In this document: in pieces, positions 31,751-44,000 of the stretch
Numbering within the stretch: position 1 is the stretch's first letter
Layout: each line of letters begins with the position of its first letter
DNA from: Flavobacteriales bacterium
Lineage (GTDB): Bacteria > Bacteroidota > Bacteroidia > Flavobacteriales_F > PHOS-HE28
Direction of reading: 5' to 3'
DNA length: 64,000 bases
Assembly (NCBI GenBank): GCA_016699575.1
Contig: CP064979.1
Location: 744,001 to 808,000, forward strand
The notes under the pieces: model-generated
The model's input: the letters and a program-made list of their open reading frames with translations, nothing else
Told to the model about the DNA's origin: nothing
Database searches by the model: none
Made by a program: the position numbers and the translations under genes

Positions 31751-33082
31751 CTACTTCGTGTACTTCAGGATCTCGTCGTAGAGCCCGCTTTCGTTGGCGT
31801 AGAGCGCGTAGTTCTTCGCCGTGGTGAACCACTCGCGCGTGGTGGCCTTGTGCGATCCAGCGGCCTTCAGCAGATCCTTCGTGGTGAGCGGCTCGGGCAC
31901 GCCGGTCTTCATGGCGCTCTTCAACTTCTCTTCAATGGCCAGATCGATGACGGCTTTCAGATCGGCACCGCTGAAGTGCTCGGTCTTCTTGGCGATATCA
32001 CGCACGGCCACATCCTTCACAGGTTTGCCCTTCAACAGGATCTCCAGGATGCTGGCGCGGCCTTCGGTATCGGGCGGTGGAACGAAGATGGTGCGGTCGA
32101 AACGGCCCGGGCGGCGGAAGGCCGGGTCGATGTGCCACGGCATGTTGGTGGCGCCGATGATGAGCAGGCCCTCGTTGTCAGCATCAATGCCGTCCATTTC
32201 GGTGAGGAACTGGTTGATGACATGGCTGCCACCGCTGTGCTTCATGTGGCCGCGGTTGGCGCCCAGCGCATCGATCTCGTCGATGAAGAGTACGCATGGC
32301 CGGTTCTTGCGGGCCACATCGAAGATGCGCTTCATGTTGCGCTCGCTCTTGCCCAGCCACATGTCCAGCACATCGCTGATGCCCATGCTGATGAACGTGG
32401 CTTTGATCTCGCCGGCCGTGGCACGTGCCATGTGCGTTTTGCCGCAGCCCGGCGGGCCGTAGAGCAGTATGCCACCACCGATCTTCTTGCCGTAGGCCTT
32501 GTACAGATCGGGGTGCAGCAGCGGTTGGATGATCTTCAGTCCGATCTCGTCCTTCACCGCTTGCATGCCGCCCACATCGGCGAACGTGACGTTGCTCTTC
32601 ACGATGAGGTCACGGGCGTTGAGTTCGCCGGGAGGTCCGTCGTCGTCTCCTTCTTCTTCCGTCGCATCGCCCTGGTTTCCCGTCACCCGGAACTCTTCGT
32701 CGAGGTCGGCATCGGGGCGGTCGGGCCAACGACGGAGCAGCTGTTCATAGATGTCCATGGCCTTGTCGAAACTGCCTTCCTGCAACAGCACGCGGCTGTA
32801 CAGCAGGTGCACCTCATGCTCCGGCGGACCTTGGTTATGGAGGTCTTCGAGGATCACAATGGCGGCGCTCCATTGCTGCAACGCCGCGAAGGCCTTCGCC
32901 AACCCAAGCTTGCTCTTGTTGTCCCGTGGTGAAGTCTGCAGCACGCGCTTGTATTCCATGGCGGCCTCGTCGGCTTTACCTGCCGTGAGGAGCGTCTGTG
33001 CCAGGTGCGCGCGCAGCTTGTCGTTGTCGGGGGTGATCTCCAGCGCCTCGCGCAGGTTCTGGAGCAGGTCGTTGATGTCCAT
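31751..33082 (-). CDS. TPR-AAA+ ATPase (Cdc48/FtsH-type AAA module)
   Basis: 443 residues from ATG 33082 (MDINDLLQNL); an upstream in-frame ATG at 33187 gives an unconserved-looking extension. Residues 1-130 carry TPR-like helices and an acidic linker follows (DLDEEF ... EEEGDDDG). A single classical AAA module spans about 155-430: Walker A GPPGCGKT, Walker B LFIDEIDA, sensor-1 IGATN and arginine fingers RRPGRFD. It likely forms a hexamer remodelling protein substrates. The TPR-membrane protein gene starts at the next base after its stop. There is no protease domain, so unfolding or disassembly rather than degradation is expected. Confidence 0.88.
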   Translation of the reverse strand: MDINDLLQNLREALEITPDNDKLRAHLAQTLLTAGKADEAAMEYKRVLQTSPRDNKSKLGLAKAFAALQQWSAAIVILEDLHNQGPPEHEVHLLYSRVLLQEGSFDKAMDIYEQLLRRWPDRPDADLDEEFRVTGNQGDATEEEGDDDGPPGELNARDLIVKSNVTFADVGGMQAVKDEIGLKIIQPLLHPDLYKAYGKKIGGGILLYGPPGCGKTHMARATAGEIKATFISMGISDVLDMWLGKSERNMKRIFDVARKNRPCVLFIDEIDALGANRGHMKHSGGSHVINQFLTEMDGIDADNEGLLIIGATNMPWHIDPAFRRPGRFDRTIFVPPPDTEGRASILEILLKGKPVKDVAVRDIAKKTEHFSGADLKAVIDLAIEEKLKSAMKTGVPEPLTTKDLLKAAGSHKATTREWFTTAKNYALYANESGLYDEILKYTK

Positions 33083-33571
33083 GTCGGGCACGAAGGTCGG
33101 GGTTGAACCGACGGAGGATCCCGACCCTGCAGCACAAGAATGTTGAAAGAGTCCGGCTTGCCGGTCAAACCGACGACCGGGCATCAAGTCAGCCGCATGG
33201 TGATCGGGAGTTCTGGTCAGAGCTGTACACCGTCATACTGGAAGCACGAAGGGAATTTTGACCGTGATGGACCCTGACCTGCATAGCACGGCGAGAGGAC
33301 AGGCCGTCGTTCGTGAGCAAAGGCCGGTCTCTTTCAGATAGGAGCCATTGACCATTGCATCACCGGCCGACAACACCACTGCATCTGAACATGTGGTCCG
33401 CGATGGCCGGTCCGAGGCCTGGATCCAGCAACCAGCGCCTCGTTGGGCATCGATAGGCATTCGTCGTCCGATAGTCAATTTGGTCGATGATATCCAAGCA
33501 CTCGTCGATGAACCACTATTGACAGCCGGATGGCCATTGTTCGAGTTTCGGGGCCCTCAAGCGGAAATCCC
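33083..33571. other. divergent intergenic region between AAA+ gene and first giant surface protein
   Basis: A 489-nt gap between divergent genes. A GACCTTCG-like box on the minus strand about 10 nt before ATG 33082 could serve the AAA+ gene. No convincing promoter box is visible ahead of 33572. Short frames here do not look coding. No repeat or RNA gene recognised. Confidence 0.4.
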
Positions 33572-36500
33572 ATGAAGAACACTACTCAGCGCACAAAGCT
33601 ATTCTGGAGGAATTTGGAGAAGATCGGCCGACTGGTTCCATTCATGTTGCTCTTACTGTTTTGGTCGAGCACATATGGTCAGATCGCAGTACCGTACACC
33701 GCTTCAGGCACTTTCGTCGTACCAACCGGAGTGACGCAGGTTACACTGGAATGCTGGGGCGGCGGTGGCCGCGGTGGCACCCGGAGCTCCAATGGAAGGG
33801 GCGGTGGCGGCGGCGGTGGCGCTTATGCGCGGAGCGTGCTTTCGGTGACCCCTGGCAATTCGTATACAGTTACGGTTGGCGCCGGAAGCACTTCCGCTTC
33901 ACCGGGCGGTGATTCCTGGTTCGGTAGCACGACCACCGTTATGGCAAAAGGTGGGAACAGCGTTGCGAACAACTCTTCCACGGGTGCAACAGGCGGGTCC
34001 GCGGCAGCATCGTTCGGTGATGTGGTTTTCGATGGAGGAGACGGTGCCAACGCACCCGGCGGCACTGGCGGAGGTGGTGGTTCATCCGCTGGTACGGCGG
34101 CCAATGGAAACAATGCATCAGGAGGAACAGGTGCAAGCGCGCCTTCCGGTGGTGGCGATGGCGGTAACGGGGGTAATGGCACCTTCGGCACCGGTGCAAA
34201 CGGTTCCGCTCCTGGGGGTGGCGGAGGAGGGGCTGAACGCGGCTGCTGCATCACTGTGAACGCGGGCAACGGAGGCGCAGGTCGCGTGGTGGTCACGTAC
34301 ACCTACAATCCGGGTTCATGCATGTCCGCCACCGGTGCCAATGCCATTGCCGACAACGGTTGTGCGTCGGGCAATTCCCTGAATGTCGGGTTCCCGATCA
34401 GTGGCCTGCCAACCGTACTGGGTGCGGCACCTGGCCAGGCAAGGCTGATCAGTGTGGAACTCATCGTTTCGCACACGTGGAACAACGACCTCGACATTAC
34501 CCTCACCTCTCCGACAGGTCAGACCCGGAACCTCCTGCTTGACCGCTTCAGCAGCGGTGACAACCTCGGGGACCCGTCCAATTGCCCCGATGCCACGCTG
34601 GTTTTGATGGACGGCGCCACTGCACTCCCAGCGGCCGCTACGATCGTGAACAACGCAACCGGTCCTTATGCTCCCGAGCAAACCCTCGCTGGCTTCGCAG
34701 GCGACCCGAATGGAACTTGGACATTGACCATATGCGATGACGCTGCCGACGACCTCGGGAACTTCCTGCTCGGCAAACTGAACTTCTGCTCGGTACCGCA
34801 GATCACCGGAACCACCAGCAACAGTCCCGTGTGCTCCACGGACGACCTGGTACTGAGCGTTACCGCAACAGGCAACCCAGCGGTCGCATACAGCTGGAGC
34901 GGCACCGGCACCTTCAGCCCGAACAACACCAGCGCGAACGTCACTGTGGATGGACCCGCCACGGGCAACTACACCATTACCGTGAGCAACACGTGCGGTT
35001 CTGACAACGCAACGGTTCCCGTGACGGTGACCAGCGCAACGACGTGGTACGCCGATGCCGATTCGGACGGTTCAGGTGACCCCGGTGTCACGCAACAAGC
35101 ATGCAGCGCGCCACCGGGCTATGTATCGAACAATAACGATGGTTGTCCTTCCGATCCCAACAAGATCGCACCAGGCATCTGTGGCTGTGGTACGGCCGAC
35201 GTGGACAGTGATGGCGACTCGGTGTTCGATTGCTTTGACGGATGCCCGAGCGATCCGAACAAATTCGCGCCAGGTATCTGTGGCTGCGGCGTTGCGGACA
35301 CGGACACGGATTCTGACGGGACGGCCGATTGCAATGACGGCTGCCCGAACGACCCTCTGAAGACCGCTCCTGGTCAATGCGGATGCGGGAACCCGGAAAC
35401 CGGCGACACGGACGGTGATGGCACCGCAGACTGCGTGGACGGCTGCCCGACCGACCCGAACAAGATCGCACCGGGCCAATGCGGTTGCGGCGTTTCCGAT
35501 GCCGACCTGGACAATGACGGCACACCGGACTGCAACGATGGATGCCCCAACGATGCCAACAAAACAGCCCCCGGTCAGTGCGGTTGCGGGGTACCTGAAT
35601 CGGCCGACACGGACGGTGACGGGACTTTGGATTGCGTTGATGCATGCCCCACGGACCCGAACAAGATCGCACCGGGCCAATGCGGCTGCGGGGCACCTGA
35701 CACGGATACGGACAGTGATGGCACCGCCGATTGCAATGACAACTGCCCCAACGACCCGAACAAGATCAACCCAGGGATCTGTGGTTGCGGTTCACCGGAT
35801 GTTGATACGGATGGCGATACCGTCTTCGATTGCTTCGACGGTTGCCCGAACGACCCCGACAAATTCGCTCCGGGCCAGTGCGGCTGTGGAACGCCTGACA
35901 CCGACACTGATAGTGACGGCACCGCGAACTGCAACGACGGTTGCCCCAACGACCCCAATAAGATCGCTCCTGGCGACTGTGGCTGCGGCAACGTGGAAAC
36001 CGGCGATACCGATGAAGACGGCGTAGCAGACTGCTTGGACGGTTGCCCCTTCGACGACACGAAGACCGCCCCTGGCAACTGCGGCTGCGGTAACCCCGAG
36101 CCCGGTGCAGCATGCGACGACGGCGACAACACCACAGGTGAGGACACCGTGCAGCCCGACTGCTCGTGCGCTGGTGTGCCCGTGGACTGCAACTACGTGC
36201 CCAGCGGCCCCGATATGCCCGGCACAGCATGCGATGACGGCAATGCAGCCACCGGCAACGACACTTGGGGTGCGGACTGCCTGTGCGTTGGGGAACTGCT
36301 CGACTGCGAAGGCACACCCGGTGGCACAGCACTTCCGGGCAGCGTGTGCGACGATGGTCTGGCCACCACCGGCAACGACATGTACGGCGCCGATTGCGTG
36401 TGCGCCGGTGAACCCATCGACTGTGAAGGCACACCGAACGGCACGGCTCTCCCCGGCACGCCTTGCGACGACGGCGACCCGAACACCATCAACGACCTGT

Positions 36501-37873
36501 GGGACGGCTCCTGCGCTTGCGTGGGCACGCCCAGTTGCATAGGCAACATGGTGACGCTGACGCTGAACACCGATGCCAACGGCAACCAGACCAGTTGGGA
36601 GATCGTGCCCGTCGGCGGAGGCGCGGCCCTCTGCCAGGGCAGTGGTTTCGCCAGCAACAGCAGCATCGATTCGGATTGCTGCCTGGCCGATGGCTGCTAT
36701 CGCCTGCTGGTGTACGACAGCTTCGGCGACGGCATGACCACCGGCGGCTACGTGCTGCGCGATGCGAACGGCGAGATGATCATCGACAATGCGGGCAACG
36801 GCGGTTTCACCAGCATGAGCGCCATTGCGAACAACGGTGGCTTCTGCCTGCCGATGGGCGTGGACCACCTGATCGCCGCCGACTGCGGTCGCATGGACCT
36901 GCTGCCCAGCAGCACGATCAAATCGACCGTGAGCGGTGCAGTGAGCGCGCAGTACGGCGTGGGCGACCAGACCGACGACGGCTACCAGTTCTGGCTCTTC
37001 GATCCGAACGGCTCATATAGCCGCGTCATCTTCAAGAGCCACGCGAACCACACCCCCGGCACGCCACAGGGTCCCGGTGCGTGCAGCAACCTGGTGCTGA
37101 GCAGCCTGCAGACCATGCCGCCCCCGGCCAACAAAATGCTGAACGTGCGTGTGCGCACCCGTGTGAACGGCGTGAACAGCGAGTACGGTCCTGCCTGCCG
37201 CATCATGATCGACCTGGTGGGTACCTGCCCCACCACCACGCTGGTGAACGCACCGAACGACCCCAAGCACAGCTGCGGCGCCAGCAAGACGGTGAGTGCA
37301 TCCTCCAAGCTATACGCCAATGCAGTGGCCGGCGCCAACAAGTTCCAGTGGCGTTTCGAGAACACGGCGAACAGCTACGTGCGCACCATTGCCACCACCG
37401 GCGAGGTCGTCACCATCGGCAACTGGGCCACCAACCCGCTGCTCTGCGGCACGCACGTGTACCAAGTGAGCCTGCGCGCCAGCTTCGATGGAGGCGCCAC
37501 CTACTGCCCGTACGGTGCAGTGTGCAACGTCACCATCACCAACAACAACAGCAACTGCACGCAGAACTTCCAGGGCGGCGGTGCCAACCTGCACGTGGTG
37601 CAACAGGAAGAAAGCGGTATGGCCGTGTGGCCCAACCCGATGCGCGATGGTCGCCTGACGGTGAAGCTGCACGGGTTGAACGAAGCCGAAGCGGTGACCA
37701 CCATCGAGCTGTACGACATGTTCGGCAAGCGCGTGCACGCCCAGAGCTTGGCCACCGACGGTGCCACCGAACTGACCACCGTGCTGGAGCTGCCCCAACT
37801 GGCCACCGGCCTCTACATCCTGAACGCGACCAGCGGCGAGCGCCTGTTCACTTCCCGTGTGGCGGTGCAGTAA
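33572..37873 (+). CDS. giant mosaic T9SS surface protein with TSP3-like calcium-binding repeats
   Basis: 1433 residues from ATG 33572, which begins a signal peptide (FMLLLLFWSSTYGQ). Modules in order: a glycine-rich domain (about 43-230); a proprotein-convertase P-like domain (249-408, SHTWNNDLDITLTSPTGQ); an Ig-like domain; ten roughly 34-residue repeats of DTDSDGTADCNDGCPNDP then APGQCGCG type (520-847); and three or four Cys-rich units with PCDDG and NDLWDGSC (871-986). A shared C-terminal module (989-1330) and a T9SS sorting domain (1347-1433, AVWPNPMRDGRLTVK) follow. Asp-rich TSP3-like repeats probably bind Ca2+. Likely a surface adhesin or matrix protein. Confidence 0.88.
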   Translation: MKNTTQRTKLFWRNLEKIGRLVPFMLLLLFWSSTYGQIAVPYTASGTFVVPTGVTQVTLECWGGGGRGGTRSSNGRGGGGGGGAYARSVLSVTPGNSYTVTVGAGSTSASPGGDSWFGSTTTVMAKGGNSVANNSSTGATGGSAAASFGDVVFDGGDGANAPGGTGGGGGSSAGTAANGNNASGGTGASAPSGGGDGGNGGNGTFGTGANGSAPGGGGGGAERGCCITVNAGNGGAGRVVVTYTYNPGSCMSATGANAIADNGCASGNSLNVGFPISGLPTVLGAAPGQARLISVELIVSHTWNNDLDITLTSPTGQTRNLLLDRFSSGDNLGDPSNCPDATLVLMDGATALPAAATIVNNATGPYAPEQTLAGFAGDPNGTWTLTICDDAADDLGNFLLGKLNFCSVPQITGTTSNSPVCSTDDLVLSVTATGNPAVAYSWSGTGTFSPNNTSANVTVDGPATGNYTITVSNTCGSDNATVPVTVTSATTWYADADSDGSGDPGVTQQACSAPPGYVSNNNDGCPSDPNKIAPGICGCGTADVDSDGDSVFDCFDGCPSDPNKFAPGICGCGVADTDTDSDGTADCNDGCPNDPLKTAPGQCGCGNPETGDTDGDGTADCVDGCPTDPNKIAPGQCGCGVSDADLDNDGTPDCNDGCPNDANKTAPGQCGCGVPESADTDGDGTLDCVDACPTDPNKIAPGQCGCGAPDTDTDSDGTADCNDNCPNDPNKINPGICGCGSPDVDTDGDTVFDCFDGCPNDPDKFAPGQCGCGTPDTDTDSDGTANCNDGCPNDPNKIAPGDCGCGNVETGDTDEDGVADCLDGCPFDDTKTAPGNCGCGNPEPGAACDDGDNTTGEDTVQPDCSCAGVPVDCNYVPSGPDMPGTACDDGNAATGNDTWGADCLCVGELLDCEGTPGGTALPGSVCDDGLATTGNDMYGADCVCAGEPIDCEGTPNGTALPGTPCDDGDPNTINDLWDGSCACVGTPSCIGNMVTLTLNTDANGNQTSWEIVPVGGGAALCQGSGFASNSSIDSDCCLADGCYRLLVYDSFGDGMTTGGYVLRDANGEMIIDNAGNGGFTSMSAIANNGGFCLPMGVDHLIAADCGRMDLLPSSTIKSTVSGAVSAQYGVGDQTDDGYQFWLFDPNGSYSRVIFKSHANHTPGTPQGPGACSNLVLSSLQTMPPPANKMLNVRVRTRVNGVNSEYGPACRIMIDLVGTCPTTTLVNAPNDPKHSCGASKTVSASSKLYANAVAGANKFQWRFENTANSYVRTIATTGEVVTIGNWATNPLLCGTHVYQVSLRASFDGGATYCPYGAVCNVTITNNNSNCTQNFQGGGANLHVVQQEESGMAVWPNPMRDGRLTVKLHGLNEAEAVTTIELYDMFGKRVHAQSLATDGATELTTVLELPQLATGLYILNATSGERLFTSRVAVQ
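35130..36113 (+). repeat. ten tandem TSP3-like coding repeats
   Basis: Ten consecutive units of about 34 codons, each with D-x-D-x-D-G, a C-x-D-G-C-P block, and P-G-x-C-G-C-G. Units 2 and 8 share the unusual variant VFDCFDGCP and each is followed by a TDTDSDGTA unit. This suggests duplication of a multi-unit block. It is a coding repeat, not a CRISPR array. Confidence 0.85.
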
Positions 37874-37891
37874 GGCTGGCCTGACTTTCCG

Positions 37892-37925
37892 GAAGCCCTC
37901 GCCTTGCGGCGGGGGCTTCTTTTTT
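37892..37925 (+). terminator. intrinsic terminator after the first giant surface-protein gene
   Basis: An 11-bp stem GAAGCCCTCGC / GCGGGGGCTTC (one G-U pair) with a 6-nt loop, followed by TTTTTT. It begins 18 nt after the stop codon. Confidence 0.9.
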
Positions 37926-38072
37926 AGCCTTGGTCGAAAAGCCCCCAAGGCTTCCCAGAGCACTTTTCAACAACCCATTGTGGGCTGAACGGGTCCGATA
38001 CATTGGCGGCCCCCTGACCACCTCTGCCCCGAGGTCTTCGGCTTTCCTGACCCTGAACCGAAATCAATTCCA

Positions 38073-41000
38073 ATGAGAAGGACTTTACTCCAGTTGTCCA
38101 AAGCGATCGTTGCGGTCGCGTGTTTCATGAGTTGTGCGCACAGCACCGATGCGCAAGTAACCGTAACCGCGACCGGTGTTGGACCGGGACCCACTGCGTA
38201 CACCACGTTGAACGCCGCCTTTGCCGCGATCAATGCAGGAACGCACCAAGGGGCGATTACCTGTGCGATAACGGGGAACACAACCGAACCAGCCCCTCCA
38301 ACGCCGCTCCTGTCAAGCGGAACCGGAAGTTCGAACTATATAAGCATCCTCATCGCTCCGACGGGCGGCAATTGGACGATCAACTCTGCCGTTGCACCAA
38401 CAGCCTCGCGGGGTGTCATCGAGATACAGGGAGCCGACAACGTCACGATCGATGGTGATGACCCCGGCACAAGCGGCACTCGCAATCTCACATTCCAGGC
38501 AGCGGCTGTCACCACTACAGGTGTCGCTGTGGTCCGTTTCGCTTCCACAAGCACCACGAACGGCGCTACGTTCTGTACCATCAAGAACTGCGTTGTGATC
38601 GGTTCAAGAGCGTCGGCCACTTCCACTGTTACGAACTACGGGATCTATTCGGGTACTGCTGTTGCCGGCAACACGTCCACCTCTGGCCAGAGCGACAACA
38701 ATGACAACCTGACGATCGAGAACAACGAAGTGCGCCGTTGCTACTGGGGCGTCTATGTGGCCGGAACCTCGGCCAACAAGTGCGACAATGCCATAATCCG
38801 CAACAACGTGATCGGCAACGCCACAGCTGCTGATGCCGTGGCAAACCGGGGCATTTACGTTCAGAACACGCAAACAACAGCTGGTGCCGGTTCAGCCATT
38901 ATCGAGCTGAATGACGTCCGGCTGACCAGCGCACCAGGCACGACCGATATTGCAGCGATCGAGGTTGCCAACGGCAACGCAGGTGCGTTAGTGCGTCGAA
39001 ACAGATTGCATGACGTCCAGAATCTGAACACTGGCGGCCAGGGCTCTTACGGCCTATGGATTTCCGGGTCCACGGAGAATGCGGGCATCGAAGTCTCCAA
39101 CAACTTCATATGGGATTGCTACAACGACAACTGGACAACCACGTACTCGGCTACATCCCCAGACCTTCCGGTGGGCATCCGTGTGAGCGCCGGTGCTACT
39201 GGCCTCAAAGTCTACCACAACTCCATAAGCCTCAACCAACCGAACACCGATCCCACGGTGATCAATTTTTCCGTGTGCCTTCAGTTCACTGTGAACACGA
39301 TCACCGGAAGCGACGTGCGTAACAACATCTTCTCGAACACCCAGACCGGGATATCCACCAGCGGCAATTATTGCATGACCGTACCCAGTGGATTCACCTT
39401 CGGGACCATCAATGGCAACAATTATTACGAGAACCAGGCTTACAGCTATGTCGGATGGAACGGGACGAACAGGGCCACACTGACGGAATGGCAAGGCCAA
39501 ACGCTCCAGGACGCTGGGTCCAAAGCCGTGAACCCGGCGTTCACGAGCACTACGGATCTGCACATCCCGACAGCCACCCCCTCCGAACTTGAATCGGCTG
39601 GTGCCGCAGGCACTGGGATCACGGTCGATGTCGACAATGACGCCCGGCCAGGACCCACAGGCTCTGTGAACGGAGGAGCCACTGCCAACGACATCGGTGC
39701 GGACGAGTTCGATGGCGCACCCGTGGACCTTACGGCACCGACCATCACCTATCCCGCTCTGGGCAACACGTGCACGTTTGGTGCGCGCACGCTCACGGCT
39801 TCGATAACGGACGCTTCCGGCGTTCCCACTACGGGCGCCGGTCTACCGGTGCTGTACTGGCGCATCAACGCGGGTGCGTATACCGCAGCGACCGCAACAC
39901 ATGCCGGGGCCAACAACTACGACTTCAGTTTCGGTGCTGGCGTGGTGGCCGGTGATGTGGTGAGCTACTACATCGTTGCGCAGGACAATGCGAGCACGCC
40001 GAACGTGAGCGTTTCGCCCAGCAGTGGTTCCAGCGGCTACAGCGCCAACCCACCAGCAGCGAGCACACCACCCACCGCGCCCAACAGCTACCTTATCGGG
40101 GTAACGCTCAGTGGCACTTACACGGTCGGCGTCGGGGGCAACTACACCACGCTTACCGCTGCTGTGGCCGCGTACAATGCGAACTGCCTTGGCGGCCCGG
40201 TGGTGTTCGAGCTCACCGATGCCACCTACAACTCGGAAACGCACCCGATCAACATCAATGCGAACCCCGATGCCAGTTCGACCAACACCCTGACCATTCG
40301 CCCTGCTTCGGGCGCCAGCCCCTCGTTCAGCAATGGGGTCGCTGGCGCGCTGATCGTCCTGAACGGAGCCGATCACGTGACCATCGACGGCAGCAACAAC
40401 CCGCAAACGAACAGCTGTTGCCCCTTGGTGCAGAGCAGCCGGAACTTGTTCTTTGGCAACACCAGCACGGCTACCACCTCGGCGGTGATCTGGCTCTCCT
40501 CCGGCGCCACCAATAACACGATCCGCAACTGCACCATCCGCGGCGGCGGCACGGGCATGTTCTGCGGCGTTGGCAGTGGCGGTGCGTCCATCAGCACCAC
40601 CTCGCTGGGCCTGGACAACGACAACAACACGATCGAGAACAACGACATCGGCCAGTGCAGCGTGGGCATCTACAGCCAGGGAGCGAGCTCGGCGAACAAG
40701 AACTCCGGAACGGTGATCCGCCTGAACAAGATGGACAATGTTGCCCCGAGCAACCTGGGCACCATCGGCATCCTCACCGGTTTCGAGGACAACATCATGA
40801 TCAGCTGCAACAGCATCAGCGAGGTGAACGGCAGCAGTGACCGCGCCGCCATCAGCGCTGGGTTCGGCACGAGTTATAGCACAAGCACCACCGTTGGCAA
40901 CGAGGTGACGAACGCGACGATCAGCAACAACAAGGTCGGGAACGTGATCGGCTCGAATTTCAACACATATCTGGGCATCGCATTGGGATCGGCCACGAGC

Positions 41001-44000
41001 GGCACCTCCACCATCAGCAACAACATGGTCGTCGGCGTGGTAGGCCCTGCCACTTCACCGGATTATTGTGCCGGTATCGTTGCGGGTTGCGGAACGGGAA
41101 GCACGACCAACATCCTGCACAATACCGTGCACATGCAAGGGACCATGAGCACCGGTGGCGGCGCCTTCAGCATGGTTTCGGCGGGCCTGGCCCTGCCGAA
41201 CACCAGCCTGGGTACGCTGACGGTCCGGAATAATATATTCAGCAATACCCAGCTGGGCAATGCGGGCGCCACCGGACGCTTCGTGGCTGTGACCATGGCG
41301 GCCAGCTCGTTCACCGGTTTCACCAGCAGCAACAATGACCTGTACGCCGTCAACACCCCGGTGGGCACTTCCAGTTATCATGTGGGCATCACCGGCGGTA
41401 TGACCGGAACCTCGCGCACCACCCTGCTCGACTGGCAAACGGCAACCGGCCAGGACGCTGGCAGCGTGAACGTGGCGCCGGTGTTCACCAGCAGCACCGA
41501 CCTGCACTTGGTCACCACCGACGCCAGCAACATCAGCAACCTGATGAGCGGCGGCACCACGACGAGCGTGACCACGGATATCGACTGCGCCACGCGCAAT
41601 ACCCTCACGCCCACCATCGGAGCCGATGAATTCAGCGTAGCGGCATGCACAGGCCTGCCGAATGCAGGAACGAGCAGTCCTGCCAACACCAGCGTTTGCA
41701 GCGGAGCCACTGTGAACATGACCAACAATGCCATCAACCTTACCACCGGCATCAGCTACCAATGGCAGGTGGCTTCCGTGAGCGGCGGACCGTACGCCGA
41801 TGTGAGCGGGGGGACCGGGGCCACCACGCAGAGCTACACCACGGGTGCCCTGGCGCAGGGCTCTTACTTCTACGTGTTGCGCGTGCGCTGTGCGAACGAG
41901 ACCGTTCCAAACGGGGACAGTTACAGCAACGAAGTCGCCGTGACGGTTGGCGCAGCGGCCCCCACCGCCACAGCCAGCGCGGTTCTCGATTGCTCGGTGG
42001 GTGGTTTCTACATCAGGGTGGACCTGACCAGCCTTGGCGGTGCCACCGATGTGGACCTTGTGCCTAGCATGGGCCCTGGTCTGCAGTTCATCGATGCCCC
42101 CGGCGTTTACGACCTCGGTCCGTTCACCAGTGGCAGCAACGTGAACGTTGACGTGGTGAACAACACGGATCCGTTCTGCAGCCTGAACCTCGGCAGCTTC
42201 ACGGCAACCACCAATTGCATCAATAATGGGGATTGCCTCGCCAGTGGTACGCAGAACATTCCCGACAATGGATGCGGAACCAATACAAGCTTGGATGTGC
42301 ACCTGCCCATCAGTGGCTTGAATGACGACCTGGGATCCAACGTGGTCCTGGGCAGCGTTGCCTTGGAGGTGGAACACACTTGGCGCGGCGACCTTCGGAT
42401 CGTGCTGGTATCGCCCACAGGCCAAGCCCGCAACCTTTTCCTGCAAAAGCCGACCACCTCTGCCGGAGGCAACAACCTTGGCGACCTTAGCCTGCCCTGC
42501 CCTTCGGCGCCGTTGGTGCTGCAGGACGGTGGAGCTGCGTTGGCCACTCTCAACTCCGGTACTGACAACGCTGCCTTCGGCACGTTCGCGCCGGAAGAAA
42601 CACTTGCCGGCTACACCGGAAACCCGAACGGCACATGGACTCTTCGCGTTTGCGACGCCGCCAATCTCGACAATGGCAGCCTACGACATGTCCAACTGAA
42701 CTTCCTGAACATGGACTGCCTGGGCGTTTTCGGCGGGACCACGTTGCCGGGCTCGCCCTGCGATGACGGCAACATCGAGACCCAGAACGATGCATATGAC
42801 ACTGGCTGCCTGTGCGTGGGCGATTACGAGGATTGCTTGGGCAACCCGGGCGGACCGGCCCTGCCCGGCACAACGTGCGATGATGGACTTGTCACCACGG
42901 GCAACGACCTCTACGATGCCAGCTGCAATTGCACCGGACAATTGATCGACTGCGAGGGCACGCCCGGTGGAACGGCATTGCCCGGCAGCCCTTGCGATGA
43001 CGGAAGCGCCGGCACCATCAACGATCTCTGGGACGGCTCGTGCAACTGCGTGGGCATTCCGTTCGGCTGCCAGGACAATGAGGTGAACCTCGAGCTGGGT
43101 ACTGATGCGAACGGCGCACAGACCAGCTGGGAGATCGTGCCCTCGGGCGGTGGAGCCGCCGTTTGCAGTGGAGGTGGATATGCCGACAACAGTACCATCA
43201 CCGAGACCTGTTGCCTGCCTACAGGCTGCTACCGCTTGATCGTGTACGACAGCTTCGGCGATGGCATGACCACGGGCGGTTATCGATTGACGGATGAGAA
43301 CGGCAGCCGCATCATCGACAACTGGGGAGACGGCATGTTCGCCAGCACGAGCACCATTGCCAACAACGGTTCGTTCTGCGTGCCCATCGGCACCGATGCC
43401 ATGCAAGCCAGCAGCTGCGACCGTTTGGACCTGCTGCCGAGCAGCGTGGTGGCGGCAGTACCCAATCCGGCGGTGAGCAGCCAATACGGAATAGGCAGCA
43501 ACACCGACGATGGTTACCAGTTCTGGATCTACAACCCGGACGGTGGATATAGCCGATTGATCTACAAGAGCCTTGCGAACCCCGGCCAACCGGGTGCTCC
43601 ATTCGGTCCCACTGCCCCAGCATACTTGCAGCTTAGCAGCATCGTTACCAGTCCGGTACCGACGAACGTGAAACTGAACATCAGGGTCCGGAGCCGTGTG
43701 AACGGTGTGAACACCGAGTTCGGGCCGGCGTGCGTGATGATGATCGATGTGCTGACCCAATGCCCCACGACCCAATTGGTGGACAATGTGAACAGCACGC
43801 AGCACAGTTGCGGTGTCACGGGTAAAACGGTCGGTGCCAGCGGCAATGCGGGCAAGATCTACTGCAACGTGGTCAGCGGCGCGAACAAGTACCAATGGCG
43901 CTTCGAGAACGCGGCGAACGGCTATGTGCGGCAGATCGCGACGACCACCAGCGTACTGCCGTTGAACAAATGGAGCACCTCGCCCCTGCTCTGCGGCACC

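Noticed and set aside
33348..33575. A 75-codon open frame in the 33.1-33.6 kb gap
   Set aside because: No ribosome site, no recognisable motif, and it overlaps the signal-peptide start of the surface protein; probably random.
35130..36113. Regular repeats considered as a CRISPR array
   Set aside because: The repeats are coding, about 102 nt with codon-level variation, and encode TSP3-like Asp/Cys units in a secreted protein. There are no identical direct repeats with unique spacers.
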